Shown piece by piece: positions 12,704-12,746 of a stretch of 12,746 bases of DNA (position 1 is its first letter; each line of letters opens with the position of its first letter). This stretch comes from JACRBK01 sp964427955 (GTDB lineage: Bacteria; Chloroflexota; Anaerolineae; Aggregatilineales; Aggregatilineaceae). The notes below the pieces were generated by a model. The model saw only the letters and a program-made list of their open reading frames with translations, was not told the origin of the DNA and did not search any database. The translations under genes were made by a program, and so were the position numbers. The DNA is taken from positions 1 through 12,746 of the forward strand of contig CAYRWY010000144.1 in the NCBI GenBank assembly GCA_964427955.1, in the 5' to 3' direction.

Positions 12704-12746
12704 ACAGCAGAGTGACAGGAAGCAGCAAGAAGCGTGCGAGCTAAGA

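Noticed and set aside
1..12746. A new defence, mobile or secondary-metabolite system
   Set aside because: No transposase, integrase, nuclease, helicase, toxin-antitoxin, CRISPR or biosynthetic core gene is visible; the genes are housekeeping or separate exported proteins.

Overview
The window looks like a metagenome-assembled contig from a high-GC, Anaerolineae-like member of the Chloroflexota. The clues are long Thr/Pro-rich spacers (PTDTPTPVPT type) in exported proteins, several secreted multi-domain proteins of types I associate with that phylum, a secreted seven-bladed WD40 protein, and palindromic intergenic repeats starting GGCCTCACCCC. A 100-N scaffold gap flanked by an exact 55-bp duplication shows that the sequence is an assembled draft. 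The taxonomic call is inference; no rRNA gene is visible.

Left part, minus strand (1-6324). A two-gene unit encodes a small membrane protein and the N-terminal part of an O-antigen-ligase-like membrane protein that runs off the left edge. It has its own sigma70-like promoter. Upstream is a 545-aa secreted or anchored protein with SH3b, FecR-like, Thr/Pro-spacer and C-terminal domains, also with a good promoter. A palindromic interspersed repeat separates it from a 1001-aa exported clostripain-family (C11) cysteine peptidase with two C-terminal PsbP-like repeats.

Centre, plus strand (6483-9486). This is the conserved rpsF-ssb-rpsR cluster (bS6, SSB, bS18). It is preceded by a promoter and a 5' leader hairpin that could be an S6:S18 autoregulatory site. 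rplI does not follow; instead there is a membrane-anchored SurA/parvulin-type peptidyl-prolyl isomerase, then a strong intrinsic terminator. rpsF is complete in biology but broken in this assembly: collapsing the 55-bp duplication restores a 96-aa bS6.

Right part (9485-12746). Two minus-strand genes encode an OpuAC-type betaine/choline-binding lipoprotein without a visible ABC transporter and a secreted WD40 propeller. The lipoprotein promoter carries two inverted repeats. Divergent from them is a secreted 302-aa protein made of two copies of an uncharacterised domain. The last 110 bases hold a strong promoter with a GC-rich discriminator and a boxA-like element, possibly the start of a stable-RNA (rRNA) operon outside the window.

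I found no CRISPR array, transposase, phage gene, toxin-antitoxin or defence locus, and no coherent new multi-gene system. The points of interest are domain architectures, cis-regulatory structures and one assembly error.
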